Shown piece after piece: positions 37,792-47,202 of a stretch of 64,000 bases of DNA. The position numbers were made by a program, and so were the translations under genes. The notes beneath the pieces were generated by a model. The model ran no database searches. It worked only from the letters and a program-made list of their open reading frames with translations, and was not told the origin of the DNA. Source of the stretch: Bradyrhizobium sp. AZCC 1721 (GTDB lineage: Bacteria > Pseudomonadota > Alphaproteobacteria > Rhizobiales > Xanthobacteraceae); the NCBI RefSeq assembly GCF_036924715.1, contig NZ_JAZHSB010000001.1:1417001-1481000 (forward strand), written 5' to 3'. How positions within the stretch are numbered: position 1 is the stretch's first letter; every line of letters starts with the position of its first letter.

Positions 37792-39417
37792 TCAGCTCTC
37801 GGCGGGTTCGCTCAACCATTGGCGAACAATGGAGGCGGTCTCGTTCGGATTACGTTCGGCCAGTTCGCCAACCCTGTGCACGGCCTGGGCGTGGACCTGG
37901 CCCTGGACCTGTGCGACGTCGATCAACTGGGCGGTGCCGCTGGTGCCGGCAATCAAGGCCTGATTGGGCCCGAGTTCTCCGTTTGGACCGCTGCCCTCGA
38001 TCAATGCGGGCGTCGGTTCGGTCAGTGCGGGAACGACTTCGGCAGCCAGGATGCGCTTGACCAGCGGACGGATCACCAGGAACAGCACCACGAGGCCGAG
38101 CAGCATCATGACACCGAGCTCGATGACGTACATGACGTCGTCCTTGGTGAACTGCAGCATGCCGAGAAGCCCGCCCGGCTCGACGACCGCTGGCACGGAG
38201 GGCGCTTCGGCAAAGCGGAGATTGACGACCTCGACCTGATCGCCCCGCTTCTGGTCGAAGCCGATCGCCGAGCGCACCAGCGTGGCGATGCGGTCGAGCT
38301 GCTCCTTGCTGCGGTCCTGATAGACCATTTCGCCTTTTTCGTTCTTGGTGTAGGCGCCATCGACCAGCACCGCGACCGAGATCCGGTTGACCCGTCCGGC
38401 CTCGGTGACCTCGGTCTTGGTGGTGCGGGAAATCTCGTAGTTGTTGGTCTCCTCGCTCTTCTTGCTCTGGTCGCGGGCCGCCGGCGTGGTGTTGGTTTGA
38501 TTGCCGGGCAGTTCGTTGTTGACCGTTACCTGGCCATTGTTCTCGGCAGTGAGGGAAGATTCCTCGCGGGTCTGGGTGGAGCGCAGTACGCGGCCCTCGG
38601 GATCGAACTTGTCGGAAGTCTGGGTGACCTTGTTGTAGTCGAAGTCGGCGGTGAGCTGGACGCGGGCGCGGCCCTGGCCCACCACCGAGGAGACGATCGC
38701 CTCGACTTCGTTGCGCATGCGCCTCTCGAAGGCGGTGCGGCGCTCGTCGCCGACGGCGATCTCGGGGTCCTTGCTGGCGCCGTCGGCCAGCAACCGGCCG
38801 GCTTCGTCGACGATCGACACCCGCTGCGGCTTTAGTCCGTTGACGGCGGAGGCAACGACGTGCCGGATGGCGCGGATCTGCTGGGGTTCGAGGCTGCCGC
38901 GCACCCGCACCACGATCGAAGCCGACGGCTCCGGCGCCTCGCGGGCGAACAATGGCCGTTCCGGCAGCACCAGATGGACGCGGGCGGCCTGGATGCGGTC
39001 GATGGCGCGGATGGTGCGGGCAAGTTCGCCCTCCAGCGCGCGCAGATGGTTGATGTTCTGGACGAAGCTCGTGGTGCCCAGCGCGTCGGACTTGTCGAAA
39101 ATCTCGTAGCCGACACCACCGCCCTTGGGCAGGTTGCTTTCGGCCAGCTTCATCCGCAGCCTGGTGACCTTGTCCTTCGGGACCATGATGACCGCGCCTT
39201 CGTTGCGCAGCTCGAAGGGAATGGCCTGGCGTTCAAGATCCTTGATGATGCTGGAGGAATCTTCAAAGGAGAGGTCGGTGAACAGGGTGGTCATCTGCGG
39301 CGTGGTGACACGCATGATGACGAAGGCGAAGAAGCCGATCAGCGCGGTCGTCACCGCAACCATGGCCATCAGCCGCGCTGCGCCCAGGCCTTTCAGGAAA
39401 GCAACGAGACTTTGCAC
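37792..39417 (-). CDS. fliF: Flagellar MS-ring protein FliF
   Basis: 541 aa from GTG 39417, chosen because GGGGG lies about 5 bp upstream and the product then starts (M)[15 protein letters not shown] like other FliF proteins; a TTG at 39459 also opens the frame. Two membrane helices flank a large periplasmic part: [18 protein letters not shown] near the N-terminus and [19 protein letters not shown] near residue 440. YscJ/FliF ring motifs include [19 protein letters not shown]. The C-terminal tail binds FliG. It is first in the fliF-G-H-N-flbD unit. Confidence 0.95.
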   Translation of the reverse strand: MQSLVAFLKGLGAARLMAMVAVTTALIGFFAFVIMRVTTPQMTTLFTDLSFEDSSSIIKDLERQAIPFELRNEGAVIMVPKDKVTRLRMKLAESNLPKGGGVGYEIFDKSDALGTTSFVQNINHLRALEGELARTIRAIDRIQAARVHLVLPERPLFAREAPEPSASIVVRVRGSLEPQQIRAIRHVVASAVNGLKPQRVSIVDEAGRLLADGASKDPEIAVGDERRTAFERRMRNEVEAIVSSVVGQGRARVQLTADFDYNKVTQTSDKFDPEGRVLRSTQTREESSLTAENNGQVTVNNELPGNQTNTTPAARDQSKKSEETNNYEISRTTKTEVTEAGRVNRISVAVLVDGAYTKNEKGEMVYQDRSKEQLDRIATLVRSAIGFDQKRGDQVEVVNLRFAEAPSVPAVVEPGGLLGMLQFTKDDVMYVIELGVMMLLGLVVLFLVIRPLVKRILAAEVVPALTEPTPALIEGSGPNGELGPNQALIAGTSGTAQLIDVAQVQGQVHAQAVHRVGELAERNPNETASIVRQWLSEPAES

Positions 39418-39527
39418 CAACCGCCCCCAGGGATTCGGCCCGAGGGACCGACTGGGCAATTATTGCCTAGGGGATGGTTTCCATATGGTTAACAACCCTT
39501 AAAGCCGCCGCGAATAGTTCCGGCATG

Positions 39528-39561
39528 AAAAAAACCGGCTTCGCAAAACGAAGCCGGTTTT
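39528..39561 (-). terminator. Rho-independent terminator after sciP
   Basis: On the minus strand AAAACCGGCTTCG and CGAAGCCGGTTTT pair around a 5-base loop and are followed by a T run (A run at 39528-39534 on +). It lies 27 bp downstream of the sciP stop and insulates it from fliF. Confidence 0.9.
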
Positions 39562-39587
39562 CATCAAATCTTTCGATCCGGGAGAGT

Positions 39588-39863
39588 TTACTGGCGATAT
39601 TGCTGGATCCGGGTGGTCCGCAAGCCTGCCAGGCCATGCTGGTCGATGGAAAACTGCCACGACAGGAATTCGTCGACGGTTAGCGTATAGCGGCTGCAGG
39701 CCTCCTCGAGGGAGAGCAGGCCACCACGGACCGCAGCGACAACTTCGGCTTTGCGGCGGATCACCCACCGTTTGGTGCCTGGCGCAGGCAGGTCAGCAAT
39801 TGTTAACGGACTGCCGTCAGGCCCGATGACGTATTTCACCCTCGGGCGATGGGGTTCTGTCAT
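39588..39863 (-). CDS. sciP: CtrA inhibitor SciP (DUF1153)
   Basis: 91 aa from ATG 39863 (MTEPHRPRVKYVIGPDGSPL). The whole sequence fits DUF1153: RWVIRRKAEVVAAVRGGLLS is the first helix of a helix-turn-helix, and EEACSRYTLTVDEFLSWQFS is the recognition part. SciP binds CtrA at its promoters and represses CtrA-activated genes after division. It has its own terminator, so it is a separate unit within the flagellar cluster. Confidence 0.94.
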   Translation of the reverse strand: MTEPHRPRVKYVIGPDGSPLTIADLPAPGTKRWVIRRKAEVVAAVRGGLLSLEEACSRYTLTVDEFLSWQFSIDQHGLAGLRTTRIQQYRQ

Positions 39864-40069
39864 GGCGTACTCACAAACTCTCAACCACTGAACTCACCAT
39901 GGTAACCTACGCCCCTCGGCTTAAAATTTGCCTAAGCCTACGGCTTCAATACGAATCTCCTTGAAAATGACCGAAAATGGCTCCGGCCCGGTTCCCTGTG
40001 ACGCTTTTGCGTACAATCAGGGATTGCCGGGCCGGGAGCGGTGGATCAGCCGAGGCGAGTGGGCCGGGC

Positions 40070-40768
40070 TTAGCTGGAGGAGGTCGGACGGACCACGCGC
40101 TTGATTTTGTCGGTGGTGTAGCTCTGGCCGCCGATCGACAGCAGCGGCGGAGAGGCGCTGAGATCGACTGAATCGACGATGCCCTGGACTTCGGTGGAAA
40201 TCGCGACGTTGTTGCCCGAACTGTCCTTGCCCGTGGCGGTCAAGGTGTAAGTGCCGGCCGGCGATTGCACGCCGTCATTGCCCTTGCCGTCCCAGACGAA
40301 ACTGGAGCCGCCCTTCTTCAGCGTATAGTTGCCGGTATAGGCCGTCTGTCCCGCCGAATTGGTGATCGTGATCGTAGCGCTGGTGTCTTTCTCGGAATTG
40401 AAATTCCACGTCGCCGATTTGTCGAACTGCGCCTTGCTGCCGTCGACGGCGACCATGTTGCCGACGTAGACCAGCGCCTGCGTCGCCTGGGCGCTCTTTT
40501 CGATTTCCACCAGCGCCTTCAACTGCTCGTTCGATTTGAGCTGTTGCTCGATGCCGGCGAACTGCACGAGCTGCTGGGTGAACTGGTTGGTGTCGAGCGG
40601 ATCGAGCGGGTTCTGGTGCTGCAACTGCGTGGTCAGCAGCGTCAGGAAGGTCTGGAAATTATCCGCGATTCCCGTCGTCTTCTCCGACGCGGTGTAGTTG
40701 CTCGTCGCGGTGCCGGTTCCCGGCGCCGAGACGACCGTTGTCGGCATGGTTGCTGCATCGACTGCCAT
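40070..40768 (-). CDS. flgD: Flagellar hook assembly protein FlgD
   Basis: 232 aa from ATG 40768, with AAGGAGA upstream. The FlgD N-terminal motif is FLTLLTTQLQHQNPLDPLDT at about residues 40-59, followed by QFTQQLVQFAGIEQQLKSNE. The C-terminal half has the FlgD Ig-like and tudor parts (LKKGGSSFVWDGKGNDGV, PAGTYTLTATGKDS). It caps the growing hook. It starts 10 bp after the fliK stop. Confidence 0.95.
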   Translation of the reverse strand: MAVDAATMPTTVVSAPGTGTATSNYTASEKTTGIADNFQTFLTLLTTQLQHQNPLDPLDTNQFTQQLVQFAGIEQQLKSNEQLKALVEIEKSAQATQALVYVGNMVAVDGSKAQFDKSATWNFNSEKDTSATITITNSAGQTAYTGNYTLKKGGSSFVWDGKGNDGVQSPAGTYTLTATGKDSSGNNVAISTEVQGIVDSVDLSASPPLLSIGGQSYTTDKIKRVVRPTSSS

Positions 40769-40778
40769 GGCGATCTCC

Positions 40779-42470
40779 TTAAACCCTGATATCGACGCCG
40801 CCGCTCGAACCGAGCATGCGACCATAGCTGCGGCCGGCGACGACGGCCGGAACGTTGTCTTCTTCGCTCACCACCAGGCGATGGGCGTTGGGATTGGATT
40901 GGTTGCCGTCGTTCTGGCCCTGCGAAGACTGGTCGCGCAGGCTGAACTGCAGTCCGCCGTTGCCGGTCGAGAGGCCGGCGTTGTCGAGTGCGCGCTGCAA
41001 CTGGTTGGCGTCCTGACGCAGCATCGACAGCGTTTCCGGCCGTTCGACGGTCAGATGCGACGTCACCTGGCCGTGGCGATCGACATCGATGCGGACGTCG
41101 ATGCGGCCGAGTTCAGCGGGATCGAGCCGGATTTCGAAGCGAGTCTTGCCGCTCTTGGCGGAAGCGGCGATTTCCATCGCAAGCCCGCTGACCGGCACCG
41201 CTGAGCTTGTGGCTGCCGTGGCGGTAAGTTGGGTAGCGGCAGCCGCCGTCGTGGTGGAAGCGGCCGGTTGCTGCGTCTGGATCGTGCCGGCGGCCTGCAG
41301 GCCGTTGCCGGACGTATTGACCGGCGTCTGGCCGACAACATCTGGGGCGGCAAAATGCGCGTTGGCGTTGGCGGCCGACGGCGCGATGTGATTGCCCAAG
41401 GCATCGGCCTTCACGGTCTCGGCGCTGCCATTCTCGGTCTTCAACTTGCCTGCGGCTTCGGTTGGTGGCGTGACGGCGGGCACGATGGTATCAGCGGCAG
41501 GCGCTGCGGGTGCGATCGCGTCGGTGGGTTTGACCTGCTCGACGACCGTCGTGGCGCCTTTTCGGGCGAGATCGGGGCTCTTGAGCGGCATGGCCGATTT
41601 GGTGGCGGCGGGTGTCGCTGCAACTACCGAAGCGGCCTGAGCGATGCCGGTTGTGACGGACGGGTCGGCGGATGTGGCCTGCGCGCTGACGGCCTGGCCG
41701 ATGCCCTGTGCGTTGGTCTTGGTACCGTCCCCTTGCGCAGCGTTCGCGGTCGTGGTGGCGGTCGCTTCGGCGCTTTCACCGGCGGGACTGGCTGGTGCGG
41801 TCTCGGCGGCGAGCGAAGCGGAGGCTGCAATCGCAGCCGCCGCGATGGCAAGCGGCGCGGTTGCCTTATCGGTCGCGGGTGCGGCGGAGGCCGTCGTCGC
41901 CGGCGGCGTTGCGGCAGCAGGGATGGTGGCGGCAATCGCGTCGGCCGTTACCACGGCCGTTCCATCGTGCGCCAGTTCGGTCTGATCGGTCGGTGAGGCG
42001 TCTGCGGAAGACGCCTGCGTCGCTTCGTCGGACGACGCCTTCTCGGACTTCGGTGCGTCGGACTTCGATTTGGCGCGACCGGTCTTTGCGGACTTGGTCT
42101 CGGCATCGGCGTTGGTGTCGGCGTCAACCTTGCCGGCGTCGAGTGTCTTGTCGTCCCGTGTCTTGTCGTCGCGCATCTTGGCCGCGGCGTCGCGATTGTT
42201 CGAATCGTTGCGCGCGGCCTTGTCGGCCTTGTCGGATGCGGCGGCGCTGTCGCGCGAACGGTTGTCGGAAGCTGATTGCGCGTCGTCGGAGCGGCGCGGG
42301 GAGGGCGCTGCGTCCTGCGCGCGGTCGTTGTGGCTCGCGGCCGTGTTGCTGTCGACCAGCGCCGCGAAGCTGTCGTTTCCGCCGGGCGGATCGGAATCCG
42401 GCCGGGCGGACCTCGCCGCCGCGCTCTGGAAAGATGCGTTTGCCGATACTTCTGACGTGACACTAACCAC
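40779..42470 (-). CDS. fliK: Flagellar hook-length control protein FliK
   Basis: 563 aa from GTG 42470, supported by GAGGG 6 bp upstream and by the sigma-54 promoter at 42506-42520, whose predicted start site falls near 42495; a TTG at 42509 would lie inside that promoter. Residues 1-370 are low-complexity Ala/Thr/Asp/Ser, as usual for FliK. The C-terminal Flg_hook domain is at about 450-560 (TRFEIRLDPAELGRIDVRID, GQVTSHLTVERPETLSMLRQ, QLQRALDNAGLSTGNGGLQF). It is a secreted ruler and specificity switch for hook export, and first in the fliK-flgD operon. Confidence 0.92.
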   Translation of the reverse strand: MVSVTSEVSANASFQSAAARSARPDSDPPGGNDSFAALVDSNTAASHNDRAQDAAPSPRRSDDAQSASDNRSRDSAAASDKADKAARNDSNNRDAAAKMRDDKTRDDKTLDAGKVDADTNADAETKSAKTGRAKSKSDAPKSEKASSDEATQASSADASPTDQTELAHDGTAVVTADAIAATIPAAATPPATTASAAPATDKATAPLAIAAAAIAASASLAAETAPASPAGESAEATATTTANAAQGDGTKTNAQGIGQAVSAQATSADPSVTTGIAQAASVVAATPAATKSAMPLKSPDLARKGATTVVEQVKPTDAIAPAAPAADTIVPAVTPPTEAAGKLKTENGSAETVKADALGNHIAPSAANANAHFAAPDVVGQTPVNTSGNGLQAAGTIQTQQPAASTTTAAAATQLTATAATSSAVPVSGLAMEIAASAKSGKTRFEIRLDPAELGRIDVRIDVDRHGQVTSHLTVERPETLSMLRQDANQLQRALDNAGLSTGNGGLQFSLRDQSSQGQNDGNQSNPNAHRLVVSEEDNVPAVVAGRSYGRMLGSSGGVDIRV

Positions 42471-42505
42471 GGTAACCCTCGCGCTGAGCTCTCGGCTACC
42501 ATTCA

Positions 42506-42520
42506 GCAAGGACCGGGCCA
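42506..42520 (-). promoter_or_regulatory. Sigma-54 (-24/-12) promoter for fliK-flgD
   Basis: The minus strand reads TGGCCCGGTCCTTGC, matching TGGCAC-N5-TTGC at all key positions (GG and GC 10 bp apart). The transcript should start near 42495, about 25 bases before the GTG of fliK. FlbD encoded at 34276-35655 is the expected activator. Confidence 0.8.
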
Positions 42521-42779
42521 GCCGCTGCGGTAAAAAATATCGTGTAATTTCAAATAGTTAAAAGGATGGCGTCGGGATTTCGGAGCGTGACCACGGCCGC
42601 CTTTTCTGCCCGGCGGCAAGATTTGCCGTCCTTGACAAGCTCCAGAATGGCGATCGGCTGATTGCTTCACGGGAATACGGCCTATATTAAAGAGCTAAGT
42701 CCGATCCGGCCCGGTATGGCCGAATTGCGCCTTAAGGCCTTATGCATAAAGGCTTTTTAAACCCTGGCCGCGAACCGCC

Positions 42780-44015
42780 ATGGCGCGTTCGCGATTGAAG
42801 TCGATGACCCCTGGCATGCGAAACAGTTTGGATCTCGAAGGCCGTCCGCAGGACACACGGATCGTGGTCGCCATGTCCGGCGGCGTCGATTCCTCGGTGA
42901 CGGCTGCCTTGCTGAAGTCCGAAGGCTATGACGTGGTCGGGATCACGCTGCAGCTTTACGACCACGGCGCTGCCACCCATCGCAAGGGGGCCTGCTGCGC
43001 AGGACGGGACATCCACGACGCCCGCAACGTGGCGGAGCGGATCGGCATCCCGCATTACGTGCTCGACTATGAGAGCCGCTTCCGCGAATCCGTGATTGAC
43101 AATTTCGCCGACAGCTACGCGCTCGGCGAAACGCCGGTGCCCTGCATCGAGTGCAACCGCTCGATCAAGTTTCGCGATCTCTTGGCGACCGCGCGTGAAC
43201 TCGGCGCACAGGCGCTCGCGACCGGACACTATGTCGCCTCGCGCCGCCTTGCCGACGGATCGCGCGCGATGGTCTGCGCCGCGGATTCCGATCGCGACCA
43301 GAGCTATTTCCTGTTCGCGACCACGCGCGAGCAACTCGATTATCTGCGCTTTCCGCTCGGCGACATGACCAAGCCGCAGACGCGCGAACTGGCGCGGCGC
43401 TTCGGCCTCGAAGTCGCCGAAAAGCAGGACAGCCAGGACATCTGCTTCGTGCCGACCGGGCGCTACACCGACATCATCGGCCGCCTCAAGCCCGGCGCGA
43501 TCGAGCCCGGCGACATCGTCGATCTCGAGGGCCGTACAATCGGCCGCCATCAAGGGATCGTTCATTTCACCGTCGGCCAGCGCAAGGGACTGGGCATTGC
43601 AGCCGGCGCGCCGCTCTATGTCGTCAAGCTCGATGCCACCAGCCGCCGCGTCGTGGTGGGACCGCGCGAGGCGTTGCGGATGGATCGCATCCTGCTGCGC
43701 GACGTCAACTGGATCGGCGACGGGCTGCTCGACCAGGTCATTGGCGACGGCATCGAGATGTTCGTGCGCGTGCGATCGACGCGCGCGCCGCAGCCGGCCT
43801 GGCTGCGCGCGGTCGATGGCGGCTATGAGGTCGAACTCGTTGCCGGCGAGGAGGGCGTATCGCCCGGCCAGGCCTGCGTGTTCTACGATGCGCCTGCGGG
43901 ACAGGCGCGCGTGCTCGGCGGCGGATTCATCAAGAGCGCGACCGCACGCCATCCGGTGACGAGGGGAGGGGTGCAGGAAAAGGCCGCGCCGCTCGCCGAG
44001 GTGATGCGCACTTAA
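42780..44015 (+). CDS. mnmA: tRNA-specific 2-thiouridylase MnmA
   Basis: 411 aa (ATG 42816, giving [11 protein letters not shown], is a plausible shorter start). The PP-loop is [18 protein letters not shown]. The first catalytic Cys is in [20 protein letters not shown], the second in [35 protein letters not shown] is the family C-terminal signature. It adds sulfur to U34 of tRNA-Lys, -Glu and -Gln in the cytosol, using persulfide relay and ATP. Confidence 0.97.
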   Translation: MARSRLKSMTPGMRNSLDLEGRPQDTRIVVAMSGGVDSSVTAALLKSEGYDVVGITLQLYDHGAATHRKGACCAGRDIHDARNVAERIGIPHYVLDYESRFRESVIDNFADSYALGETPVPCIECNRSIKFRDLLATARELGAQALATGHYVASRRLADGSRAMVCAADSDRDQSYFLFATTREQLDYLRFPLGDMTKPQTRELARRFGLEVAEKQDSQDICFVPTGRYTDIIGRLKPGAIEPGDIVDLEGRTIGRHQGIVHFTVGQRKGLGIAAGAPLYVVKLDATSRRVVVGPREALRMDRILLRDVNWIGDGLLDQVIGDGIEMFVRVRSTRAPQPAWLRAVDGGYEVELVAGEEGVSPGQACVFYDAPAGQARVLGGGFIKSATARHPVTRGGVQEKAAPLAEVMRT

Positions 44016-44036
44016 GAAAAAATCGGGGCAGAGGGA

Positions 44037-44675
44037 ATGGCTGGGGACATCGACCGCGAGGGGGTCGAAAAGGCTTATGGGCGCTGGGCGCCGGTCTACG
44101 ATCTGGTTTTCGGCAAGGTGTTCGACGAGGGCCGCCGATCGACCATTGCGGAGGCCGACAAAATCGGCGGACGTGTTCTCGACGTCGGCGTCGGTACCGG
44201 GCTGTCGCTGTCTGAATATTCGCGCAACACGAAATTGTGCGGCGTCGACATTTCCGAGCCGATGCTGCGGCGGGCGCTCAAGCGGGTGCGCGAGTTCGGC
44301 CTGACCAATGTTGAAGCGCTTGCGGTGATGGACGCCAAGAACCTAGCGTTTCCGGATTCGTTCTTCGATGCGGTGGTGGCGCAATATGTCATCACGGCGG
44401 TGCCGGATCCGGAACGCACGCTGGATGATTTCATCCGCGTGCTGAAACCCGGCGGCGAACTCATTCTGGTCAATCACATCGGCGCCGAAACCGGTCCGCG
44501 CCGCGCGTTCGAACTGGCGTTCGCGCCACTGGCGCGGCGGCTGGGCTGGCGGCCGGAATTTCCGTGGGAACGCCTGACCAACTGGGCCGCCAAACATGGC
44601 GGCGTCACCCTGACCGAGCGGCGGCCGATGCCGCCGATGGGGCATTTTTCGCTGATCCGTTTTCGGAAATCGTGA
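44037..44675 (+). CDS. SAM-dependent methyltransferase, PmtA-like
   Basis: 212 aa class I methyltransferase. Motif I is GGRVLDVGVGTGLSLSEY, motif II around LCGVDISEPMLRRALKR, and motif IV FPDSFFDAVVAQYVITAVPD. The start (EKAYGRWAPVYDLVFGKVFD) and end resemble the phosphatidylethanolamine N-methyltransferase PmtA of Rhodobacter/Bradyrhizobium type, which makes phosphatidylcholine. That substrate is inferred from similarity I remember and is not certain. It starts 21 bp after mnmA. Confidence 0.85.
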   Translation: MAGDIDREGVEKAYGRWAPVYDLVFGKVFDEGRRSTIAEADKIGGRVLDVGVGTGLSLSEYSRNTKLCGVDISEPMLRRALKRVREFGLTNVEALAVMDAKNLAFPDSFFDAVVAQYVITAVPDPERTLDDFIRVLKPGGELILVNHIGAETGPRRAFELAFAPLARRLGWRPEFPWERLTNWAAKHGGVTLTERRPMPPMGHFSLIRFRKS

Positions 44676-44681
44676 AGCGCA

Positions 44682-44713
44682 TAGCGTTTTCGCTCAAGAA
44701 AACGCGTCAAACA
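44682..44713 (+). repeat. Short TAGCGTTTTC/GAAAACGCGTCAAA hairpin repeat
   Basis: TAGCGTTTTC and GAAAACGCG are inverted around CGCTCAA, right after the methyltransferase stop. It is a compact copy of the element at 12321-12398 and may end transcription. Confidence 0.65.
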
Positions 44714-44767
44714 AAAAAGCGGCGCACTAACCGCGGAACCTCAGCGCGCGCGGACCGTTTTCCCGGC

Positions 44768-45154
44768 ATGGCAATGCACCGGGCACTTCTTCTTTCATGT
44801 GTGTTGATGGCGGCTACGAGTATGGCGGGCGCTCAGGCCCCGCCCAGCCCGGCGACGCCGCCCGCCCAGACCGCACCGCCATCGCCCGACCGCGCCGCGG
44901 CCGCCAATTGCGCGCCGATGCAGCCGGCGCCGAATTCCGGCGCGACGGTTCCGGAAGGGAAGGGGCGGGAAGGAACGACCACCGGTCAGCGCGCCGAGCC
45001 GCTCGGCGACAAGCTGGCCCGCTCGGAGGGCGTATTGTGTCCGCCGCCGGGCGTTGATCCCGAAATTCATGCGCCCACGCCGGAAGATGGCAAGACGCCG
45101 GTGATTCCGCCGCCTGGCAGTCCCGGCGGCGACCCGTCAATCCGGCCGAAATAG
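44768..45154 (+). CDS. Secreted Pro-rich hypothetical protein
   Basis: 128 aa from ATG 44768. A signal peptide (LLLSCVLMAATSMAGAQA) is followed by a Pro/Ala-rich linker and a C-terminal part with two cysteines (AANCAPMQPAPNS, SEGVLCPPPGVDPEIHAP). No domain recognised. Probably periplasmic. It is the last core gene before the tRNA-Met. Confidence 0.72.
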   Translation: MAMHRALLLSCVLMAATSMAGAQAPPSPATPPAQTAPPSPDRAAAANCAPMQPAPNSGATVPEGKGREGTTTGQRAEPLGDKLARSEGVLCPPPGVDPEIHAPTPEDGKTPVIPPPGSPGGDPSIRPK

Positions 45155-45270
45155 CGCAATTTTGCAGATGCTTGCCCGGACGGCTCGCTTTGCTTGACAG
45201 GTCGTCGACCCGCTCCTTATATGCCGCGCGTTCGCGACCGCGGCATTGCCTGCCGCCACCGCGATGCCGT

Positions 45271-45347
45271 GGCGGGGTAGCTCAGCTGGTTAGAGCACGG
45301 GAATCATAATCCTGGGGTCGGGGGTTCGAGTCCCTCCCCCGCTACCA
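45271..45347 (+). tRNA. tRNA-Met(CAT)
   Basis: 77 bases including the encoded CCA. The acceptor stem GGCGGGG/CCCCGCT has one G-U pair. The D arm is AGCTCAGCTGGTTAGAGCA. The anticodon stem-loop is CGGGA-ATCATAA-TCCTG with anticodon CAT at 45305-45307, and the T arm GGGGGTTCGAGTCCCTC. Elongator Met is more likely than a lysidine-type Ile(CAT). The accessory region starts right after it, so it may be an integration target. Confidence 0.95.
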
Positions 45348-45479
45348 CATTCCCGGTAAATCCCTGAAATCTTTCGTCTTGACCGATCGCTGTTACGCAA
45401 CGAGGGATGTATCAATGATACTGTTGCGTGAACCTCTCGGCAACGGCCGTAAAGGCCGATCGGAGTAACAAACTTAACG

Positions 45480-45803
45480 TTACACTGCGAAGGCGCCGCC
45501 GTTCGACTGCATGACGCTCTTCAACTCGGTTGCGCCGTTGTTCGCCTTCGGCGGCCGGCCGCGTGCGGGCTGCTGGTTGCGCGCCTTGTCAGCGGAGGCA
45601 TGCAGCTTCGCAACAAAGCCGGGTTGTGCGGCGAGTTCGCTGATACAGTCGATCAGTGCGCTCACATCGAACCGGTCACGCAGGAAGCTCCATTGCGCAC
45701 TCACGACGGCCTGTCCGACATCGCGCGACAGTGCGTTCTGCGCTGCCTCGAGGGCGCGTTTGGCGGCCTCCACCGACGCTCCATAGCCCTGGATAGTGGG
45801 CAT
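45480..45803 (-). CDS. Hypothetical protein of the tRNA-Met-adjacent element
   Basis: 107 aa. It is helical (MPTIQGYGASVEAAKRALEA, AALEAAQNALSRDVGQ-like repeats) with a basic C-terminal tail (NQQPARGRPPKANNGATEL). No named domain recognised. AAAGGAGA precedes the ATG, supporting real translation. It lies between tRNA-Met and the recombinase gene, divergent from the latter. Confidence 0.6.
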   Translation of the reverse strand: MPTIQGYGASVEAAKRALEAAQNALSRDVGQAVVSAQWSFLRDRFDVSALIDCISELAAQPGFVAKLHASADKARNQQPARGRPPKANNGATELKSVMQSNGGAFAV

Positions 45804-45958
45804 CTTGTTCTCCTTTCGCTAGTGAAAAGCGGGCTCGTCGGCCCGCCTCCTTAGATGTCGCCGCTTCTCCGGAAACCGTCAAGCACATGCCTCGAGTTGC
45901 GCCTTGCAGGTGCGGCATCCATCGTTGGTCGACGCATCGACCAACGTGGGGAACAGAC

Positions 45959-46999
45959 ATGTTTGTGGAGCCAGCCAGGAGTGATCAGACGATTGCTCGA
46001 TACCAGATCGAAGCTACCAAATTCATCGGGCAGTACTGTCGCGAGCATCCGGCGGAGGCGTGCCACGCGCCCCATGAGAGCCGCGTCGTCATAGCCGTCC
46101 TCTGGTTTCTGAGCTGCGACGGCAGATGGTCCGAGAGCTATATCCGCCTCGTCGCCGCAGCTCTAGGCCAGCTGGTGGAGCTCTTCGTGATGATGGAGTT
46201 GATCCGCGACAATCCGGAATCGGAGAAATCGCTGCTCTGGCGTCTGAAGTACGACCGGCCGAAGCCCGCCGAAAAGATCAAGAGATCCCAAAAAAGCCGG
46301 CAGGTTGCCCGGCAAAAGCAGGTGGCGGCCAAGAGAAAGAAGCGAGCGAAGCTCCGCAAATCGATCCCGATGCGGGAGCTCCGCTCACTCATCCGCTATT
46401 TTCGTTCGAAAAGGGATGAATTTTCGCACTGGATCGTCGGATATATCATCCTTGCCTCGCGCGTCGGATGGCGCCCCGGGGAAATTCTTGTTCTGGAGCG
46501 CGAAGGCAATATTCTTCGCGCCGACGCCGAAAAGCGCAGCAACCAGCGCGGGCTGGCCGACAACTGCGAAATTGATATCAGCATCTATTTTGAGAAGTCC
46601 GGGCTCATCAAAAAGGCGTCCTTGGCTTCTGAACTCGATAAATGGATTGCCAACACTCGTAAATGGCACGACTACGGACGGTCGAAGCTGCAGGATAACG
46701 TCAACAGCCGCTTGGCAACGGCGTGCAAGAAGCTGAAAATTAAGCGCGTCTGCACCTACACTTTTCGCCACTTCGCGATCTCGTGCCTGAAGGCGAGCGG
46801 ATTTTCCCGCGCGGAGATCGCCGTAATCGTGAATCACGCGACGGATCGCACTGCGACCGAGCATTACGGCAAACGACGCCACGGATTTAAGCGGGCAAAG
46901 AAGATGTTGAGTTTTAACAAGGCGCGTCTGCCTCTGGTGCGCGCCAAGGCTCGTCACTATTGTGAAAGGGGCATGGCGCTTTCGATGAATCCCTATTGA
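45959..46999 (+). CDS. Tyrosine recombinase/integrase 1
   Basis: 346 aa from ATG 45959. The N-terminal core-binding part covers residues 1-110, a very basic stretch rich in Lys/Arg lies at 105-145, and the catalytic domain spans 150-330. Box I Arg is in ASRVGWRPGEILVLEREG. Box II reads TYTFRHFAISCLKASG, with Tyr where most members have His. The nucleophile Tyr is in TATEHYGKRRHG. It probably integrated the small element starting at tRNA-Met. The atypical box II may affect activity. Confidence 0.85.
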   Translation: MFVEPARSDQTIARYQIEATKFIGQYCREHPAEACHAPHESRVVIAVLWFLSCDGRWSESYIRLVAAALGQLVELFVMMELIRDNPESEKSLLWRLKYDRPKPAEKIKRSQKSRQVARQKQVAAKRKKRAKLRKSIPMRELRSLIRYFRSKRDEFSHWIVGYIILASRVGWRPGEILVLEREGNILRADAEKRSNQRGLADNCEIDISIYFEKSGLIKKASLASELDKWIANTRKWHDYGRSKLQDNVNSRLATACKKLKIKRVCTYTFRHFAISCLKASGFSRAEIAVIVNHATDRTATEHYGKRRHGFKRAKKMLSFNKARLPLVRAKARHYCERGMALSMNPY

Positions 47000-47074
47000 T
47001 GCCCCAGGGCTTGCTTTTTGAGATGAGTAGGCGGGAGTGATTGCTAAAAGGTCGAGGGAACGAATAAAGAAACT

Positions 47075-47103
47075 CGGAGGTTCGATCCCTCCCGCCCCAG
47101 CCA
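47075..47103 (+). other. tRNA-Gln-like 3' end (probable att site)
   Basis: The T arm GGAGG-TTCGATC-CCTCC, the 3' acceptor strand CGCCCCA, G and CCA form a complete tRNA 3' end with no D or anticodon arm in front. Sequence and the GCCA end match tRNA-Gln best. It lies 100 bp before the second recombinase gene in the same direction, the usual att position. A diverged copy of the nearby tRNA-Met end is the alternative reading. Confidence 0.7.
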
Positions 47104-47202
47104 GCGCGCCGACCACCGTTGAAAACACTGAAAAATCGGCCTGGCTGGGGAGCTGATGCACAGCTTGCGACACATCCCTGCTGCACAGGAAGTCGCATTC
47201 CG

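Noticed and set aside
36019..38835. Long + strand open frames opposite fliH, fliG and fliF
   Set aside because: They are antisense shadows of GC-rich genes with clear flagellar homology on the minus strand, and their products look like no family.
47075..47103. Functional tRNA-Gln
   Set aside because: No D arm, anticodon arm or 5' acceptor strand precedes it.
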